From Paenibacillus gyeongsangnamensis (GTDB lineage: Bacteria > Bacillota > Bacilli > Paenibacillales > NBRC-103111), in assembly GCF_027533625.1 (NCBI RefSeq), contig NZ_JAQAGZ010000001.1, forward strand, positions 496,001 through 560,000: a stretch of 64,000 bases of DNA, given 5' to 3'. Of this stretch, positions 17,567-27,177 are shown one piece after another. Numbering within the stretch: position 1 is the stretch's first letter; the number at the start of each line of letters is the position of its first letter. The notes beneath the pieces are model-generated. The model had not been told where the DNA came from and ran no database searches. It saw only the letters and a program-made list of their open reading frames with translations. The translations under genes were made by a program, and so were the position numbers.

Positions 17567-18842
17567 ATGACCCGTAATCTTTGCATGATCCGCGAGGCGG
17601 ATCGACATATAGAGCAAACCGTCACGATCGGCTGCTGGCTTCATCACATCCGTTCCAGCGGGAAGATCCGTTTCCTGCAGCTGCGGGACGGATCCGGTTT
17701 TATTCAAGGCGTCGTGGTGAAGAGCGAAGTCAGCGAGCAGGTGTGGGAGGATACCGGGAAGCTGACGCACGAAAGCTCGCTGTATGTCACAGGCATCGTC
17801 CGCGAGGATACGCGCAGCAAAGGCGGCTTCGAGCTGACGGTGACCGGCGTCGAGATTATTCAAATATCGAGCGAATACCCGATTACTCCGAAAGAGCACG
17901 GCGTCGACTTCCTGATGGACCACCGTCATTTGTGGATCCGGTCGCCGCGGCAGCGGGCGATTCTCGTCATCCGGGCGCAAATTATTCGGGCGATCCAGCA
18001 GTTTTTCGACGAGCGGGGCTTCCAGCTGGTGGATCCGCCGATCTTGACGCCATCCTCCTGCGAAGGAACGACGAATTTGTTCCATACGAAATATTTTGAC
18101 GAGGACGCCTTCCTGACACAAAGCGGTCAGCTGTATATGGAAGCGGCGGCGATGGCGCTCGGCCGGGTGTATTCGTTCGGACCGACGTTCCGCGCGGAGA
18201 AGTCGAAGACGCGGCGCCACCTGATCGAATTCTGGATGATCGAGCCGGAGATGGCGTTCGTGACGCACGAGCAGAACTTGGAGATCCAGGAGCAGTTCGT
18301 TTCTTTCGTGGTGCAGTCCGTGCTGCAGCACTGCCGGAAGGAGCTGGAGACGCTGGAGCGCGATATCAGCAAGCTGGAAAAAATTCAGGCGCCTTTCCCG
18401 CGGATTACGTATGACGATGCGGTGAAATTCCTGAAAGCGGAGGGCCACGAGTTCGAGTGGGGCGAGGATTTCGGCGCGCCGCATGAGACAGCAATCGCTC
18501 AAAATTACGAGACGCCGGTATTCATTACCCATTATCCGACGGAAATCAAGGCGTTCTACATGAAGCCGGACCCGAACCGGCCGGAGGTCGTGCTGTGCGC
18601 GGATATGATCGCGCCGGAGGGCTACGGGGAAATCATCGGCGGCAGCCAGCGGATCGACGATCCGGAGCTGATGGAGGAACGCTTCAACCAGCATGAACTG
18701 TCTTGACCTGCGCCGATACGGCTCCGTGCCGCATTCGGGCTTCGGACTTGGTCTCGAGCGGACGGTCGCTTGGATTTGCGGTCTGGATCATGTGCGCGAG
18801 ACGATTCCGTTCCCGCGGCTCTTGTACCGCTTGTATCCGTAA
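17567..18842 (+). pseudogene. asnS: Asparaginyl-tRNA synthetase with a small deletion near the 3' end
   Basis: The first 379 residues from ATG 17567 (AGGAGG upstream) are a clean AsnRS: OB-fold anticodon domain (residues 15-100), then the class II core with motif 2 [20 protein letters not shown]. The frame then ends at HELS-TGA (18704-18706). The rest of the enzyme, [13 protein letters not shown], the motif 3 GLGLERT and the terminus [11 protein letters not shown], continues in another frame to TAA 18840-18842. AsnRS normally has about seven residues (such as PEAYEWY) between LS and LDLRRYG; loss of 23 nt at the CTGT/CTTGAC junction explains both the gap and the shift. The truncated product lacks motif 3 and should be inactive. 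dnaD follows as in Bacillus. Confidence 0.9.
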
Positions 18843-18866
18843 TGAGGGAAGAAACGAGGGGCTTGC

Positions 18867-19547
18867 ATGCGACGTAACGTTTCGACTGACGAACTGTCGT
18901 CCGTGCTGCTCACGGGCTGGCAGGACGGGCACGTGGATGTGCCGTACTGGCTGCTGCGCTATTATACCCGGGTCGGCATGAATGAATTGGATGTGATGCT
19001 GGCGCTGCATGTGATGGCATACCAGCAGAAGGAGTGCAAGGATTTCCCTACGCTGGAGGAGCTCCAGCAGCGTATGTCGGTGAATCAGGAGCGAATCATC
19101 GCCGTGCTCCAGAAGCTGCTGAAGGCGGGGCTGGTCGCGATCGACGAGCACGACGATCCGGCGACGGGCGTTCACGGCGAGAAGTACAACTGGAAACCGC
19201 TGATGGACCGGCTCGCGGCGTGCCGCCTGGAGGAGCTGCGGCTGGAACGCGAGAGCGAGGAGCTGAACCGGAAGTCCGGGGAAGCGCAGCGCCGTGACAT
19301 CTTTACGATCTTCGAAAAAGAGTTCGGCCGTCCCCTCACGCCCATGGAGCTCGAATCGATCTCCGGCTGGCTCGACAAGGACGGCTACGCGGAGGAGCTG
19401 ATTCTTGCCGGCTTGAAGGAAGCGGTCTTCGCCGGCAAGGTGCACTTCCGTTATATCGACCGGATTCTGCTCGAGTGGCAGCGGAACCGGGTTCAGACGG
19501 TGGAACAGGCGAAGGAGCATTCGCAGCGGTTCCGCTCGATGCGCTGA
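18867..19547 (+). CDS. dnaD: DnaD-like replication initiation protein
   Basis: DnaD helps load the replicative helicase at oriC in Firmicutes. The 226-residue product has an N-terminal winged-helix-like domain (about residues 15-105; YYTRVGMNELDVMLALHV) and a C-terminal DnaD/DnaB2 domain (about 140-215; IFEKEFGRPLTPMELESI, then ILAGLKEAV). The start ATG 18867 has GAGGGG. It follows asnS by 24 bp, the same order as asnS-dnaD in Bacillus; nth does not follow. It ends at an intrinsic terminator. Confidence 0.93.
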   Translation: MRRNVSTDELSSVLLTGWQDGHVDVPYWLLRYYTRVGMNELDVMLALHVMAYQQKECKDFPTLEELQQRMSVNQERIIAVLQKLLKAGLVAIDEHDDPATGVHGEKYNWKPLMDRLAACRLEELRLERESEELNRKSGEAQRRDIFTIFEKEFGRPLTPMELESISGWLDKDGYAEELILAGLKEAVFAGKVHFRYIDRILLEWQRNRVQTVEQAKEHSQRFRSMR

Positions 19548-19556
19548 CAATAATAG

Positions 19557-19596
19557 AAGCCCGGCTGTCCCCTGGAAGGGGATGGTCGGGCTTTTT
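19557..19596 (+). terminator. Intrinsic terminator after dnaD
   Basis: AAGCCCGGCTGTCCCC pairs with GGGGATGGTCGGGCTT, followed by TTTTT, just after the dnaD stop. Confidence 0.9.
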
Positions 19597-19598
19597 GC

Positions 19599-19700
19599 GT
19601 TGAGAAGATTTTATAAGTTTTCGTAACTTATAGCTTCGCATCAACCTTGGTAAATGCGCTGGTCCTTGTAAGATAAGGACGGCGTAGCTGTTTATCCTGG
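19599..19700 (+). repeat. Dispersed structured repeat, copy R3 (102 bp)
   Basis: Begins GTTGAGAAG three bases after the dnaD terminator T-run and ends CCTGG. The first hairpin here is perfect (TATAAGTT / AACTTATA with a TTCG-type loop); in the second arm the stem GTCCTTG pairs with TAAGGAC through a G-U pair. The convergent ankyrin gene stops one base later. Confidence 0.92.
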
Positions 19701-19701
19701 G

Positions 19702-20358
19702 CTAGCCGAGCAGCGCTTCGAGCTCCGTGTGGCTGCGCTCACGGGCAAGATCCAGCGGCGTCTGGCCTTGATCGTTCGCGGCGCGTAGATCGGCGCCGCG
19801 CTCCAGCAGCAGGCGGACGAGCTCCGCCTGCCCGTTATGGGCCGCCGAGTGAAGCGGCGTCCAGCCTGCCTGCTGGCGCGCGTTCACGTCCGCGCCGTGC
19901 TCGATCAGCATGCGGGCCAGCGCCGCATGCCGTCCCGCCGCCGCGGAGTGCAGCGGCGCCACCCGCATCGCGTTCTGTGATGCGGCGTTCGCGACCGCTC
20001 CGCGGGCGAGCAGCTCGGCTGCGACGTCCTCGCGGCCGAAGAACGCGGCCAGGCCGAGCGACGAGAAGCCGTCGTGCGACCACGCGTGCACGAGCTCCGG
20101 GGCTTCGGCCAGCCGGTCCCGTACGGCGTCCAGCCTGCCCACGGCCGCCGCCTCGAACACATTCAGCTCGGCTCCGAGCTCGAGCAGCAGCTGCACTACA
20201 TCGCCGGCGCCGTAATACTGCGCCAGCAGCACGGGACGGCTGCCGTCCGCGAGCACCGCGTTCAGCAGCCCGGGATGCTCGTCCAGCTGTGCCCGGACCG
20301 CTTCCGCATCGCGTTTCTTGATGGCGTCTTCCAAGGCATTTAAGATGTCAACGTTCAT
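19702..20358 (-). CDS. Ankyrin-repeat protein
   Basis: A 218-residue protein made almost entirely of ankyrin repeats: about five to six 33-residue units can be followed, with typical cores such as GWTPLHSAAHNGQAELVRLL, GFSSLGLAAFFGREDVAAEL and QGQTPLDLARERSHTELEAL. There is no signal peptide or membrane segment, so it is cytoplasmic. Such proteins usually act by protein-protein contact and nothing here names the partner. The start ATG 20358 has GGAG nearby. It is convergent with dnaD, with repeat copy R3 filling the gap. High GC, unlike the AT-rich island that follows. Confidence 0.88.
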   Translation of the reverse strand: MNVDILNALEDAIKKRDAEAVRAQLDEHPGLLNAVLADGSRPVLLAQYYGAGDVVQLLLELGAELNVFEAAAVGRLDAVRDRLAEAPELVHAWSHDGFSSLGLAAFFGREDVAAELLARGAVANAASQNAMRVAPLHSAAAGRHAALARMLIEHGADVNARQQAGWTPLHSAAHNGQAELVRLLLERGADLRAANDQGQTPLDLARERSHTELEALLG

Positions 20359-20677
20359 GCGATCTCCGCCTTTTTTTGTTAATTGGCTTTCAGGGCTTTC
20401 ATGTGATGACCAAAATATACCAAAGACAAGGGGCGGCAGTCCATATTTTTTGCTGCCTGAAAGTTATCTCTCCAATGATCTAACTTCCCAAGAACATGAG
20501 AATAAAATGACGCTGCACGTAATTACAGAAAAAGGAAATTCCTATCCATATATCGAATACCTTAGCGTTATTCATTCCTCAAGGCTTGGAGGTCGCAAAA
20601 TATGCACCGATCCACTGTATATATCAAAGGTAAATTGAACTCTAACGGAACAGTTATCTTACAGGAGGCTCTGATCT
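20359..20677 (+). other. AT-rich intergenic region without a convincing gene
   Basis: These 319 bases have short open frames in several phases but no start with both a good ribosome binding site and a protein-like sequence. Base composition falls sharply here compared with the ankyrin gene, and the low-GC stretch continues to about 21560. No terminal inverted repeats, transposase fragment or terminator was recognised. Confidence 0.5.
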
Positions 20678-21273
20678 ATGCGTACAACTTTCTTTCTTGT
20701 CAGGCATGCTATAAAAGAAAAGGCGATCGGAGATGTCCCGATAACCCCCAAAGGGATATTGCAAGCATCATCGACAGCCAGACATTTTTGTAATTTGCCA
20801 ATAACTGCCATAGTTACAAGTCCGCTTCGAAGAGCGAAAGAAACCGCCGAATATATTTCATTCAAGACGAAATCAAAGAAGATTGTCGTTTGCGGGAACG
20901 CGCTAACTGGGGCGATTTACCGGAACAAACGTTTGATGATTTTGTGGCGATGTGGGAGCGATGTACACGTGAACCCGAATATATACCACCCTTAGGTGAT
21001 TCTGCGAAACGAGCAGGTGAACGTTTATCCTCTTTATTATCGGAATTGGCAAAAAAACACCCGGCTGAAAGCAACATTGTCATTGTTACTCATGGAGGAT
21101 TAATAACCGATTTTCTGGTTCATACATTTCCCGAGAACCAACTAAATATTTGGCATCCTAATTTTGTAGCCGTACAAAGCGAGTTGGTTCCTGAGTGTTC
21201 AATAACAACACTAATTTATGAAAATGGAAATTATAAAATAGAAGCCTTTGCATCCGTCGAACATTTAAATTAA
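20678..21273 (+). pseudogene. Histidine phosphatase family protein, frameshifted
   Basis: From ATG 20678 (CAGGAGG upstream) the frame gives the phosphoglycerate-mutase-like opening TTFFLVRHAIKEK (RH motif), ITPKGILQA and TSPLRRAKETAEYI. It then drifts into nonsense. A second frame supplies the continuation DCRLRERANWGDLPEQTFDD and the second catalytic histidine in IVIVTHGGLITDFL. The switch lies near 20850-20865, where one lost or gained base joins both halves into about 198 residues. Substrate unknown; small-molecule phosphatase or mutase. The gene lies in an AT-rich island unlike its neighbours, which suggests acquisition by transfer. A sequencing error is the alternative to true decay. Confidence 0.8.
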
Positions 21274-21602
21274 TACCATAAGAATTTTGCTGGCAATGGC
21301 GCTCCTACGCCATCAAGATATGGAGTCCAACCATAAACAAATTCTGCAGGAGTGCTGTCCCGACTTACGTGTAACAGCTTTCGTCCTTACCCCAACCTTT
21401 CTCTCCCGATGGACAAGTTGCCTGTCTGTTTCCATTCAAATGCCGTTTCAAACTGAGTCTTAATCCTTATTTTTTCATTTATTTCAATTTTTTTCCTCGG
21501 CGCTTGTAACTTTTCTTGGAAACCCTCCGTCTATATGGATAGATTTAGAAACTATGGAAGCCGGTTTATATAGGGGTGAACCAGGAGAGAAGGAGGAACC
21601 GC
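21274..21602 (+). other. Intergenic region upstream of the efflux locus
   Basis: AT-rich, with no coding frame that I can support. The last 100 bases hold a candidate promoter for the following operon and an AAGGAGG ribosome binding site. Confidence 0.5.
21505..21533 (+). promoter_or_regulatory. Possible ECF-type promoter of the MacB-like operon
   Basis: TGTAAC-TTTT (from 21505) and CGTCTA (21528-21533) are 17 bp apart, the form of Bacillus ECF sigma (SigM/SigV/SigX-like) promoters used in envelope stress. It lies 70 bp before the start of the first ABC ATPase gene. Motif-based only. Confidence 0.4.
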
Positions 21603-22469
21603 ATGATCCGCTGGCTGAAAAACAAGAAGTCCGGCACGAAGAACGAGCCGGATTCAGCCAACACCGGGGCAGCCTCACAGGAGGAAGCCCCTGCCTCCCA
21701 TCCGCCGGCGTTCGCTCGAACGGATGTTTCGTCCGATCCGGAAGCTTATTCGGCCGCAACCGCTGAACCGAAACCGTCTGCCGTCGACTTCAGCCGTCCG
21801 CTGCTGACGGTGACGGGGGTGGAAAGGTCGTTCTCCGTAGGCGGACAACCGCTTCATGTGCTGAAGGGAATCAATATGGAGCTGTATCCGACTCAGCTGG
21901 TGATGCTGAAGGGCCGTTCGGGCTCGGGCAAGACGACGCTGCTTAACCTGATCGGAGGGCTGGATCAGCCGAACCGGGGCGAAATCCGGTTTAAGGAGCA
22001 TTCGTTTCACCGGAGCGGCGATGATGAAAGAACGTACATAAGAAGGAAGGAAATCGGATTTATTTTCCAATCGTTCGCGCTGATGCCCTTGCTGTCCGCT
22101 TGGGAGAACGTCGAGCTGTCGCTTCGCATGGCCGGGATTCCCCGCAGTGAATGGAAATCGCGCGTGACGCACTGCCTGGAGCTTGTAGGGCTCGCCAAAC
22201 GGATGCATCACCGGCCCTTCGAGCTCTCCGGCGGGGAGCAGCAGCGGGTCGCCATCGCCAAAGCGATCGCGCACCGGCCCAGCCTGCTGCTGGCCGACGA
22301 GCCGACGGCGGAGCTGGATTCCCAGATGGGGGCTCAGGTGATGGCTGTATTCCGGGATATTATCCGGACGGAGCGCATGACGATCTGTATGACCACCCAT
22401 GATCCGACCATAATGGAGGTTGCCGACCGTGTTTTTGAAATGGTGGATGGTAAATTTATCAACAATTAA
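21603..22469 (+). CDS. ABC transporter ATP-binding protein (MacB/LolD type), first of two
   Basis: A 288-residue ATPase starting at ATG 21603 (GAAGGAGG, 6 bp spacing); the in-frame GTG 21576 would start upstream of the ribosome binding site. Residues 1-70 are a polar, low-complexity extension rich in Ala, Pro, Ser and Glu. The rest is a LolD/MacB-type domain: Walker [10 protein letters not shown], signature [15 protein letters not shown], Walker [14 protein letters not shown] and H-loop TTHDPTIME. This group drives mechanotransmission-type FtsX permeases and not substrate channels. It overlaps the adaptor gene by 23 bp. First gene of a six-gene run reaching 31445. Confidence 0.92.
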   Translation: MIRWLKNKKSGTKNEPDSANTGAASQEEAPASHPPAFARTDVSSDPEAYSAATAEPKPSAVDFSRPLLTVTGVERSFSVGGQPLHVLKGINMELYPTQLVMLKGRSGSGKTTLLNLIGGLDQPNRGEIRFKEHSFHRSGDDERTYIRRKEIGFIFQSFALMPLLSAWENVELSLRMAGIPRSEWKSRVTHCLELVGLAKRMHHRPFELSGGEQQRVAIAKAIAHRPSLLLADEPTAELDSQMGAQVMAVFRDIIRTERMTICMTTHDPTIMEVADRVFEMVDGKFINN

Positions 22470-23532
22470 GCAAACGGTCAGACCGGTAATGCTGGGTGCG
22501 GCCGCAGCTGCCATGCTTCTTAGCTCGGGCTGCTCTTTGCTTCCGAAGGAGGATCAGGAGGAGACGCTGCCCGCCATCACGCCGCCGAAGCTGTCGCAGA
22601 AGCCGACGTACACGGTCAAGACGGATACGCTGGAGACGAAGGTTCGAGGAGCCGGCAAGCTGATGGCGACGGTCGAAGAGGATTTGTATTTCACGGATGA
22701 GGCTAACCGGCGCATTAAGAGTATCAACGTCAAGAGCGGCGATAAGGTCGAGAAAGGCCAAATCATCGCGGAGCTGGACGTCACGGAACAGGAAAGCCAG
22801 CTGAAGCAGAAACGGCTGCAGACCCGTAAGGACGAGCTGACGATGATCGATACTCTGCGCAAGGCTGACGAAATGACCCCGGAGCAGCTCGAGCAGGCGA
22901 AGATTGATTTCGAGCTGAAGCGGGAGGAACTGAACAAGCTGGAAAACACGATTAACGGCGCCAAACTAACCGCTCCGTACTCGGGCACCATTGTATCCGT
23001 CGCGCTGCAGAAGGGCGATACCGCGAAGGCGTATGATACGGTCGCCACCATTGCGGATCTGTCGCAGCTGACGGTGGCGGCTACGCTGAGCCAGGACGAT
23101 TTGAAAAGGGTGGTTCCCGGCATGGAAGCGGTCGTGGATATTAACGGGGCGGGCCAGCAGAAGGGAAAAGTGCTGCAGCTGCCGGTACCGAAGGCGGATT
23201 CCGGCGGCAATCCGAACGGCATTCCGGGCGGGAACGGACAGACGAAGAAGCCCGATTCGATCGATAATTATTTGATCGTGCAGCTCGATTCATTCCCTCC
23301 GGGTCTGGCCCGGGGTACCCAGCTCAGCGTCGCCGTCATTATCCAGCGCAAGGAGAATGCGGTCACGATTCCGCTTGCTGCGCTGCGTTCCTACGCGGGG
23401 CGCAATTACGTGCAGGTCGTAGACGATCAAGGCGGCAAGCGCGAGGTGGACGTCGAGGTCGGGCAGCAAACCGCAACGGATGTGGAAATTTTGAAAGGTC
23501 TCTCCCCGGGGCAGAAAGTTGTGGGTCGCTGA
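22447..23532 (+). CDS. Membrane fusion (HlyD/RND-type adaptor) lipoprotein
   Basis: A 361-residue exported lipoprotein; the signal peptide ends in the lipobox LLSSGC, so it is anchored to the outer face of the membrane. The order is that of periplasmic-adaptor proteins: barrel-sandwich lipoyl half (DKVEKGQIIAELDVTEQESQ), a short coiled coil with many Glu/Lys (about residues 105-165), second lipoyl half (KLTAPYSGTIVSVALQKGDT), beta-barrel and membrane-proximal domains (GRNYVQVVDDQGG near the C-terminus). A Gly/Asn/Pro-rich insert sits near residue 255. I chose ATG 22447. Adaptors of MacA type partner the adjacent FtsX permease. Confidence 0.88.
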   Translation: MVNLSTIKQTVRPVMLGAAAAAMLLSSGCSLLPKEDQEETLPAITPPKLSQKPTYTVKTDTLETKVRGAGKLMATVEEDLYFTDEANRRIKSINVKSGDKVEKGQIIAELDVTEQESQLKQKRLQTRKDELTMIDTLRKADEMTPEQLEQAKIDFELKREELNKLENTINGAKLTAPYSGTIVSVALQKGDTAKAYDTVATIADLSQLTVAATLSQDDLKRVVPGMEAVVDINGAGQQKGKVLQLPVPKADSGGNPNGIPGGNGQTKKPDSIDNYLIVQLDSFPPGLARGTQLSVAVIIQRKENAVTIPLAALRSYAGRNYVQVVDDQGGKREVDVEVGQQTATDVEILKGLSPGQKVVGR

Positions 23533-26426
23533 TGCCGATGCTCCGTTTTTTATTCCGCAAAATGTGGAATACCCGCTGGCTCACGCTCAGCACGCTGGCC
23601 GGTCTCATTATGGCGGTCGCTTTCACGACCAGCATTCCGATGTATGCGGACGGCTCGCTGAAGCGGGTCGTCGCCAAATCGCTGGAGGAGAAGAGCGGAG
23701 GGCTACCTGCGGGCTCCGTGTTGATCCGGTACCAGGTCTCGGGCAGTGACAAGACGGATCTGGACTCCTTGAACGACGTCGATCAATACATAAGAGAAGA
23801 CATTCCCAAGAGCATCGCGTTTCCACAGATGGCCTACGTCCGGAGCTGGTCGATCCGCGGCTCGCAGTTGTCCCCGGAGGATCCGAAGAAGATCGACCCG
23901 AGCAAGCGCCGGCAGATGACCTTGGCGTCCCAGTCCGGCCTGAAGGACCACGTCGAGCTGTCGCAAGGGCAGTGGGCTGCGGACCAGACGCAGAACGGGG
24001 TGCTCGAGGTCGTGATCCATGAGGAAGCGATGTACCGCAACGACATCCATATCGGAGACGTGTTCAATTACCCGATTACCGGAGGTCTCGGCATCGCTCC
24101 GCTCAAAGTGAAAATTACGGGGGCCGTTAGGCCCAAGCAGGAGGGCGATCCTTATTGGTTCCAAGGACAGGAGGCTTTGCTTACCACCTTCTTCCTGGGG
24201 GAGCAAGTGTTCGCGAACGAGCTTCTTAAGAACAAGAAAATCCCGCTGAACCAGGCGAATTGGTATTATGCGTTCGACCTGAAAGAAATCCAGACGAGTC
24301 AGCTTTCTCCGCTGCAGCGTAAGCTGGAGAGGCTTGATATCACCCTGTACCAGAAGCTGAAAAATACGCGGGTGGACATTTCGTTCATTCCGATCCTGCA
24401 GGAATTCAGAGTGCAGAGCCTGCAGCTTCAGCTTTTGCTGTTTACTTTGGCGGCGCCGATGATCGCCATGGTGTTCTATTATATCGTCATGAACGCCAAG
24501 CAAGCGCTGGACCGCCAGCGGAACGTGATTGCGGTAATCCGCAGCCGGGGCGGCAGCACGAGGCAGATCATCTGGATCTACCTGCTGGAGGGCCTCCTCC
24601 TGGGAGCCGTGGCGCTTGTGCTCGGACCGCTGCTCGGCTGGTTTATGGCGAAGAGTATCGGCTCCTCCAGCGGCTTCCTGACCTTCGTCGACCGGAAGGC
24701 GGTGCCCGTGGGGGTGTCTGCGGAAGCGCTGCTGTACGGCGTTGCGGCGGTCGTCATCGCCCTCATGGCCAGTCTGATTCCGGCGATCGTGTTCGCCAAA
24801 GCTTCGATCGTCAGCTACAAGCAGAAGCTGGCGCGCTCGGACCGCAAACCGTTTTGGCAAAAATGGTTCCTCGACGTGCTGCTGCTCGCGCTTGCCGGGT
24901 ACGGCTATTATTTATTCGGCCAGCGGCAGGACCTGTTCAGCCAGACGGGAATGACGACGGACCAGCTGTCGGTGCATCCACTGCTGTTCTTCGTTCCGGC
25001 GCTGTCGATCATGGCGCTCGGCCTGTTCTTCCTCCGGCTGTTCCCCTGGCTGCTGCGGCTCGGGAATTGGCTTGGCAAACGGTTCCTGCCCGTTCCGGTT
25101 TATTTGACGCTGACGCAGCTGTCACGGTCATCTACGGCTTATTACCCGTTGATGCTGCTGCTGATCTTAACGCTGGGGCTCGGGGTTTATAACGCGTCGG
25201 CTGCCCGTACGATCGATTTGAATTCCACCGACCGGATCCTCTATTCCTATGGTACGGATGTGGTGATGCAAGCCAGCTGGACCGCCGTCTCCGATGATCT
25301 GCCAACCGTAGACCCGAACGCTGGGCAGCAGAGTCAAGGAGGCGGTCAGCCCGGGGGAGCCGGCGGCCAGGGAGGAAGCGGAGGTCAAGGCGGACAGCAG
25401 GGAGGCCAAGGCGAGCCCCCGCCGAAGATGCGCTACATCGAGCCGTCGTTTCAAGTGTTCCGCGAGCTGGAAGGCGTCGATCATGCCGCCCGGGTGCTGC
25501 TGACCAAGAGCAATATCGTCGTCTCCGGCAAATCGCTCGGGCAAGGCATGCTGATGGGCATCGACAATGTCGATTTCGCCAAGGTGGGCTGGTTCCGCAA
25601 GGACCTGTTCAAGGTTCATCCGAATACCTATTTGAATTTGCTGGGGCAGTACGAGCAAGCGGTCATTATTCCTACTTCCTTCGCGCAGAAGCACAGCATC
25701 AAGCCGGGCGATTCGATCAGCATTACGGTTTCGCAGCAGCCTGTCGATTTTGTCGTCGTCGCGACGGTACCTTACTGGCCCAGCCAGTATCCGGAGCAGA
25801 TGCCTTTTTTTATCGCGAATCTCGATTATGTATTCGATCAAGCGCCGGTGACGCCCTATGAGGTTTGGCTCAAAATGAAGGACGGCGCCAAGGTGGCCCC
25901 GCTCATCGAAGGGCTGAAGGCGAAGAAAATCGATATCGCCAGCGTAAAAGACGTGCGCAACGAGCTTATCCTCCAGAAGAAGCATCCGGCCCGAGGGGGC
26001 GTGTTCGGCATTCTGAGTCTCGGTTTCCTCGTTTCTGTGCTCGTGTCGCTGGTCGGGTACATTCTGTATTGGTTTTTCAACCTGTCCAGCCGGGTCGTGC
26101 AGTTCGGCGTGCTTCGGGCGATGGGTCTTTCCCGCCGGCAGCTGACCGGGATGCTGCTCCTGGAGCAGGCGTTCACCGCCGGTCTGGCGATTGCGCTGGG
26201 GCTTGGCATCGGCAAGCTGACGAGCTACCTGTTCCTGCCGTTTCTGCAGACGGCCGAGAACGTCAAGACGCAGGTGCCGCCGTTCCGGGTCATATTCGAT
26301 TCCAGGGACACCGGACAGCTCTATGCGGTCGTAGCCGTCATGATGCTTACCGGGGCAGCGCTCTTGTTCCTTCACATTCGCAGGCTGAGGGTGCATCAGG
26401 CCGTTAAGCTTGGAGAGGAGAAGTAA
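23532..26426 (+). CDS. Large FtsX/MacB-type ABC transporter permease
   Basis: A 964-residue permease, longer than the usual MacB, with two FtsX-like units. There is one membrane segment near residues 15-35, a large outer domain, three segments between about 296 and 420, further hydrophobic segments at about 440-550, a second outer domain, and three segments from about 820 to 950. The second outer domain opens with a Gly/Gln-rich linker (about residues 595-635; GGAGGQGGSGGQGG). The ATG overlaps the adaptor stop. Such permeases transmit ATPase motion to the extracytoplasmic side and often extrude peptides, lipids or antibiotics. It lies between two different ATPase genes, so either or both may drive it. 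Confidence 0.88.
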   Translation: MPMLRFLFRKMWNTRWLTLSTLAGLIMAVAFTTSIPMYADGSLKRVVAKSLEEKSGGLPAGSVLIRYQVSGSDKTDLDSLNDVDQYIREDIPKSIAFPQMAYVRSWSIRGSQLSPEDPKKIDPSKRRQMTLASQSGLKDHVELSQGQWAADQTQNGVLEVVIHEEAMYRNDIHIGDVFNYPITGGLGIAPLKVKITGAVRPKQEGDPYWFQGQEALLTTFFLGEQVFANELLKNKKIPLNQANWYYAFDLKEIQTSQLSPLQRKLERLDITLYQKLKNTRVDISFIPILQEFRVQSLQLQLLLFTLAAPMIAMVFYYIVMNAKQALDRQRNVIAVIRSRGGSTRQIIWIYLLEGLLLGAVALVLGPLLGWFMAKSIGSSSGFLTFVDRKAVPVGVSAEALLYGVAAVVIALMASLIPAIVFAKASIVSYKQKLARSDRKPFWQKWFLDVLLLALAGYGYYLFGQRQDLFSQTGMTTDQLSVHPLLFFVPALSIMALGLFFLRLFPWLLRLGNWLGKRFLPVPVYLTLTQLSRSSTAYYPLMLLLILTLGLGVYNASAARTIDLNSTDRILYSYGTDVVMQASWTAVSDDLPTVDPNAGQQSQGGGQPGGAGGQGGSGGQGGQQGGQGEPPPKMRYIEPSFQVFRELEGVDHAARVLLTKSNIVVSGKSLGQGMLMGIDNVDFAKVGWFRKDLFKVHPNTYLNLLGQYEQAVIIPTSFAQKHSIKPGDSISITVSQQPVDFVVVATVPYWPSQYPEQMPFFIANLDYVFDQAPVTPYEVWLKMKDGAKVAPLIEGLKAKKIDIASVKDVRNELILQKKHPARGGVFGILSLGFLVSVLVSLVGYILYWFFNLSSRVVQFGVLRAMGLSRRQLTGMLLLEQAFTAGLAIALGLGIGKLTSYLFLPFLQTAENVKTQVPPFRVIFDSRDTGQLYAVVAVMMLTGAALLFLHIRRLRVHQAVKLGEEK

Positions 26427-26430
26427 TGCC

Positions 26431-27168
26431 GTGATTCACTGCGAAGGACTCGTCAAAATCTATAAGACGGACGACATCGAGGTCGTCGCGCTGCAAGGTC
26501 TTAACATCGCGGTGACGCAGGGCGAAATGATGGCGATCATCGGCAACAGCGGCAGCGGGAAGTCGACCCTCCTGAACATTCTTGGGGGTCTCGACCGTCC
26601 TTCCGCCGGGCAGGTTCAGGTCGGGGAATGGAATTTGCTCAAAATTACCGACGAGGAACTTGTTCAGTACAAACGCAAGACCGTCGGCTTCATCTGGCAG
26701 AACAACGCCCGCAATCTGGTTCCTTACTTGACGGCACTGGAAAATGTGGAGATGCCAATGATGCTGAGCGGCAGCTATGACAGGCCCTACGCGAAGCAGC
26801 TGCTGGAATGGGTCGGATTGAAGGAGCGAATGAACAACAAGCTCCAGCAGCTGTCCGGAGGCGAACAGCAGCGTGTCGCCATCGCCATTGCGCTGTCCAA
26901 TAAGCCTTCGCTGCTGCTGGCCGACGAACCGACGGGGTCGGTGGATACCCGGACGTCGGATCTGATCATGGACATCTTCCGGCGGCTGAACCGGGAGCTT
27001 GGCGTGACCGTCGTCATCGTCACCCACGACATGGCCTTGGCAGGCAAGGTGGACCGGGTGGTCGCCATTCGCGACGGCATGACCAGCACGGAATTCGTCA
27101 AGCGCAACGCGAGCCTGGACCGTGCCGCCGGAGAGCCGGCCGCATCGTCCATCCATGAAGCTCATTAG
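26431..27168 (+). CDS. ABC transporter ATP-binding protein (MacB/LolD type), second of two
   Basis: A 245-residue ATPase with Walker A GNSGSGKSTLLNIL, Q-loop FIWQNNARNL, signature [15 protein letters not shown], Walker [14 protein letters not shown] and H-loop VTHDMALA. The start is GTG 26431, 4 bp after the permease stop, with GGAG 11 bp upstream; a TTG at 26410 would overlap the permease. The frame ends at TAG 27166-27168, but the same frame continues as an AbrB-like hairpin to 27306 (see next entry), so the original protein may have been a fusion of about 291 residues. The sequence is clearly different from the first ATPase (no polar N-terminal extension). Confidence 0.92.
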   Translation: MIHCEGLVKIYKTDDIEVVALQGLNIAVTQGEMMAIIGNSGSGKSTLLNILGGLDRPSAGQVQVGEWNLLKITDEELVQYKRKTVGFIWQNNARNLVPYLTALENVEMPMMLSGSYDRPYAKQLLEWVGLKERMNNKLQQLSGGEQQRVAIAIALSNKPSLLLADEPTGSVDTRTSDLIMDIFRRLNRELGVTVVIVTHDMALAGKVDRVVAIRDGMTSTEFVKRNASLDRAAGEPAASSIHEAH

Positions 27169-27177
27169 GAGTATGTC

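Noticed and set aside
20359..21602. The AT-rich island as an insertion sequence
   Set aside because: No transposase fragment, terminal inverted repeats or target duplication could be seen.
25167..26396. Long open frame antisense to the FtsX permease
   Set aside because: Shadow of a GC-rich coding region without any start signal.
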